DNA of 64,000 bases. Source: Rahnella inusitata. Lineage in GTDB: Bacteria; Pseudomonadota; Gammaproteobacteria; Enterobacterales; Enterobacteriaceae. Made by a program: the position numbers and the translations under genes. The notes below the pieces were generated by a model. That model was not told the origin of the DNA, did not search any database, and was given only the letters and a program-made list of their open reading frames with translations. Position 1 is the stretch's first letter; each line of letters begins with the position of its first letter. Below, one piece after another: positions 62,095 to 64,000 of this stretch. The DNA lies in assembly GCF_003263515.1 (NCBI RefSeq), contig NZ_JYDE01000006.1, positions 1 through 64,000 of the forward strand. The letters run 5' to 3'.

Positions 62095-62106
62095 GGGAAC
62101 GTTCCC
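62095..62106. promoter_or_regulatory. TreR operator of treBC
   Basis: A perfect 12-bp palindrome GGGAACGTTCCC lies about 75 bases upstream of treB. It has the shape expected for LacI/GalR-family TreR, whose gene is adjacent. A short GTGATC element nearby on the minus strand could be a weak CRP half-site. Confidence 0.78.
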
Positions 62107-62160
62107 GGTTTTGCCGGGACGATCACAAAGTTTCTGTTTTCCATGCTCAGGGGAGGGGGT

Positions 62161-63111
62161 TCAGACCGCCAGTTTTCCGGGGACGATCAGCTGTTTTAAG
62201 GTCGCGGAGCCGTCGAGTTGCGCCAGCAATTGTGTTGCTGCCGCCTCGCCGCCCGCGCCGTAGCCGAGTTCGACCGAACAAGATTCCGGAAACAGGAAAT
62301 GCAGAAGCGGGTTATTGCCGATGCCGCACACCTGCACGCCGGTGATCTGCTGCTGTTGCAGGTATTTTTGTGCGCCGATGGCGATGGTATCAGAGGCGCA
62401 GATCACCGCTTCAATCCGGCTTTCCAGTAGCTGCGGCAGCAGGTCGAAACCGCTCTGATAGGTCAGCTCGCCGAGCACCAAGTGCGGCGTCAGGCCGTTT
62501 TCTTCGCAGAATGCCTGATACGCCTGACTGCGCTTCTGGCCGGTGGTGGTGTCATGGGGGGATACGCCGATAAAGCCGATGGAACGGATGTTTTGTGCCA
62601 GCAGCTTTTGCATCAGCAACTGCACCGCACCCGCATCGTCGTAACACACCGAAGATAAGCCCGGCATTTCACGTGCCAGCATCACCAGTTTGTCTTTCCA
62701 CGGCATCAGTATCTGCGGGGATAAACCGGTAAAACCAAACAGCACCACGCCGTCGATATTGCGCTGCCTGAGCACCTGCAAATGTTCTTTCACGCGCTCG
62801 GCGCTGAATTGGCTTTCCAGTACGATCGGGTCATAACCCTGTTGATAAAACAGCGGCAGCATGGCGCGTACCGCCTGATTTTCGGAGGGAGAATCAAGGC
62901 GCGAGACGATAATCGCCACGATTTTATCGCTGAAACCGCGCATCGCCCGCGCCGATTTCGACGGGCTGAAATGCTCCTGCTCAATGACCTGCAGCACCCG
63001 CTCCCGGGTCTGCGGGCTGACGTTGCCTTCGTTATTTAACACGCGGGAAACGGTGGATTTCCCCACGCCGCTCAGGCGGGCAATATCATTGATGGTCAGG
63101 CGATTTTGCAT
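62161..63111 (-). CDS. treR: Trehalose operon repressor TreR (LacI family)
   Basis: A 316-residue LacI/GalR regulator (E. coli 315). N-terminal helix-turn-helix RLTINDIARLSGVGKSTVSRVLN, hinge, then the sugar-phosphate-binding core. In E. coli the inducer is trehalose 6-phosphate. It is transcribed in the same direction as treBC from its own promoter, and lies back to back with mgtA. Confidence 0.95.
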   Translation of the reverse strand: MQNRLTINDIARLSGVGKSTVSRVLNNEGNVSPQTRERVLQVIEQEHFSPSKSARAMRGFSDKIVAIIVSRLDSPSENQAVRAMLPLFYQQGYDPIVLESQFSAERVKEHLQVLRQRNIDGVVLFGFTGLSPQILMPWKDKLVMLAREMPGLSSVCYDDAGAVQLLMQKLLAQNIRSIGFIGVSPHDTTTGQKRSQAYQAFCEENGLTPHLVLGELTYQSGFDLLPQLLESRIEAVICASDTIAIGAQKYLQQQQITGVQVCGIGNNPLLHFLFPESCSVELGYGAGGEAAATQLLAQLDGSATLKQLIVPGKLAV

Positions 63112-63147
63112 GGTTTGTATAATTATTTTGTATGGTTAAGTTGATCA

Positions 63148-63182
63148 GGTTTAAAAATGGTTGCAGTTCACAGGCGTATACT
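63148..63182 (+). promoter_or_regulatory. PhoP box and -10 element of the mgtA promoter
   Basis: GGTTTAAAAATGGTTGC (63148-63164) is two hexamer repeats spaced by five bases (one perfect GGTTTA, one GGTTGC), followed after 12 bases by TATACT at 63177-63182. This is the class I PhoP-activated promoter layout. Transcription would begin near 63189, giving a leader of about 287 bases, close to the known E. coli mgtA leader. Confidence 0.8.
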
Positions 63183-63287
63183 CCGCTCAAATATCGAAGT
63201 TGCGCAATAGCAAACCGATACCCTAACGGATTTTCCTGCCCGATGCGTATGAATTTCCAAACCGTTCCTTACCGGAGGTGAAAACCC

Positions 63288-63323
63288 ATGGAACCCGACC
63301 CCAATTCAGTAGGTCCGTTGTGA
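63288..63323 (+). CDS. mgtL: MgtL leader peptide of mgtA
   Basis: An 11-codon open frame MEPDPNSVGPL preceded by GGAGGTG with good spacing. It shares the MEPDP beginning of E. coli MgtL, whose proline and aspartate codons destabilise the translating ribosome when Mg2+ is low and so raise mgtA transcription. This copy keeps three prolines but is shorter than the 17-residue E. coli peptide. Confidence 0.85.
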   Translation: MEPDPNSVGPL

Positions 63324-63325
63324 TC

Positions 63326-63416
63326 CGGTAAGCACCCGCATTTTTGCTACTGCTTACCGTGACATTAAAAGTTATCAGGTAAGCGGTGGCGCACGTCTTT
63401 CGTTCGCGCCGTTTTT
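63326..63416 (+). promoter_or_regulatory. Switching leader structure of mgtA
   Basis: CGGTAAGC (63326-63333) can pair with GCTTACCG (63352-63359); the same GCTTACC can instead pair with GGTAAGC (63378-63384). The two stems are mutually exclusive, and the first starts two bases after the mgtL stop. A terminator-like hairpin GGCGC-ACG/CGT-tc-GCGCC with five T follows at 63388-63416. This fits a Mg2+/translation-sensitive attenuator like the known enterobacterial mgtA leader; the exact mechanism here is inference. Confidence 0.72.
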
Positions 63417-63475
63417 GTAAACCCTTTTGCCATGTCTTCGGCAGCTTTGCCGTGGACGCAACAAAGGTGCGAATC

Positions 63476-64000
63476 ATGTTCAAAAATTTCACTTCCCGGC
63501 TGCTCAGCGCGCTCAGCCGTAATTTACCGCGCCGCTTAGTCCGCCGTGATCCGATGCTCGAAAATGTGTCAGTCCGCGCCGCACAGGCTGTGCCTGCCGC
63601 GATGGCCGCGCATTGTCAGGCCTGCGCACGCGCTACTGAAGACCAGCTGTATCTGCAATTTGGCAGCCATCCCGAAGGGCTGACCGGACCGGAAGCGGAC
63701 GCCATCCGTGAAGTTTCCGGCCTGAACCAGACCGGCGATCAGCAGCCAGCGCCATGGTGGGTGCATCTGTGGCACTGCTACCGCAATCCTTTCAACCTGC
63801 TGCTAACCGTGCTCGGTCTGGTGTCTTACGCCACTGACGATCTGACGGCGGCGCTGGTGATCGGTGCGATGGTGTTTATTTCCACCTTTATGCACTTCAT
63901 TCAGGAAGCGCGCTCCAACAAAGCCGCCGATGCGCTGAAAGCGATGGTCAGCAACACCGCCACCGTACTGCGCAGCGACGCACAAACCGGGCGCAGCGAA
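63476..64000 (+). CDS. mgtA: Magnesium-transporting P-type ATPase MgtA, N-terminal part
   Basis: The first 175 residues of MgtA; the gene runs past the right edge. An Arg-rich disordered N-terminal tail (RNLPRRLVRRDP) is followed by the cation-transporter ATPase N-terminal domain (about residues 80-100). The first transmembrane pair is visible around NLLLTVLGLVSYA and AALVIGAMVFISTFMHFIQE. MgtA imports Mg2+ across the inner membrane under Mg2+ limitation, controlled by PhoPQ and the leader above. The ATG at 63476 follows GAATC with a GGTG site. Confidence 0.93.
   Translation, partial: MFKNFTSRLLSALSRNLPRRLVRRDPMLENVSVRAAQAVPAAMAAHCQACARATEDQLYLQFGSHPEGLTGPEADAIREVSGLNQTGDQQPAPWWVHLWHCYRNPFNLLLTVLGLVSYATDDLTAALVIGAMVFISTFMHFIQEARSNKAADALKAMVSNTATVLRSDAQTGRSE

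Noticed and set aside
63223-63492. Leftward 89-codon frame opposite the mgtA leader
   Set aside because: It is the reverse of the conserved mgtL and hairpin sequences; the plus-strand features explain the conservation.

Overview
The window is a 64 kb chromosomal segment from a member of the Enterobacterales. Nearly every protein matches an Escherichia coli core gene in length and motifs. The gene neighbourhoods (argR next to a YhcN-family pair, dacB-pmrA-pmrB, leuU directly followed by metY, ubiTUV-yhbSQP, phnFGHIJKLM, treBC-treR-mgtA) fit the Yersinia/Serratia/Rahnella side of the order better than E. coli itself. I favour a Rahnella- or Serratia-like organism, but that is inference from gene order and remembered protein sequences. 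The segment reads as stable core genome: I see no insertion sequence, prophage, CRISPR array, rRNA operon or integrase. Two tRNA genes are present.

Layout. 1-7.3 kb: the 3' end of tamB, ytfP, ppa, a chemotaxis receptor with a probable sigma-28 promoter, fbp and mpl. 7.3-12 kb: two tandem YhcN-family periplasmic proteins with a possible 3'-UTR RNA, then argR and mdh back to back, then sfsB and an AT-rich stretch carrying a small gene with a Mu-type DNA-binding fold. 12-20 kb: ispB, rplU-rpmA-yhbE-obgE, pmrAB downstream of dacB, and greA. 20-39 kb: the translation and RNA-metabolism backbone yhbY, rlmE-ftsH, folP-glmM-secG, tRNA-Leu, tRNA-fMet, rimP-nusA-infB-rbfA-truB-rpsO-pnp, nlpI, the tiny yrbN and deaD. 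39-48.6 kb: yhbW, a three-gene HlyD/ABC-2 permease operon with no ATPase, ubiV-ubiU and ubiT (oxygen-independent ubiquinone synthesis), yhbS, yhbQ, yhbP and a YraR-like protein. 48.7-55.8 kb: the carbon-phosphorus lyase operon phnFGHIJKLM, ending in a frameshifted phnN. 55.9-64 kb: nrdDG (anaerobic ribonucleotide reductase), treBC with treR, and the start of mgtA behind a complete Mg2+-responsive leader.

How the genes work together. The metY-to-pnp block makes tRNA, ribosome-maturation, transcription-elongation, initiation and RNA-decay factors from what is probably one long read-through transcription unit, as in E. coli. The right-hand third holds several environmentally regulated modules with readable control sites: phosphate starvation (Pho box, phn), dNTP level and possibly oxygen (NrdR boxes and a weak FNR-like site, nrdDG), trehalose (TreR palindrome) and magnesium (PhoP box, mgtL leader peptide and switching hairpins, mgtA).

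The most noteworthy points are the one-base disruption of phnN, the mgtA leader with its mutually exclusive hairpins, the ATPase-less export operon, the Mu-type DNA-binding gene in AT-rich DNA, the yrbN-deaD overlap, and the paired NrdR boxes. I found no clear candidate for a wholly new biological system; most of the window is well-known core biology.
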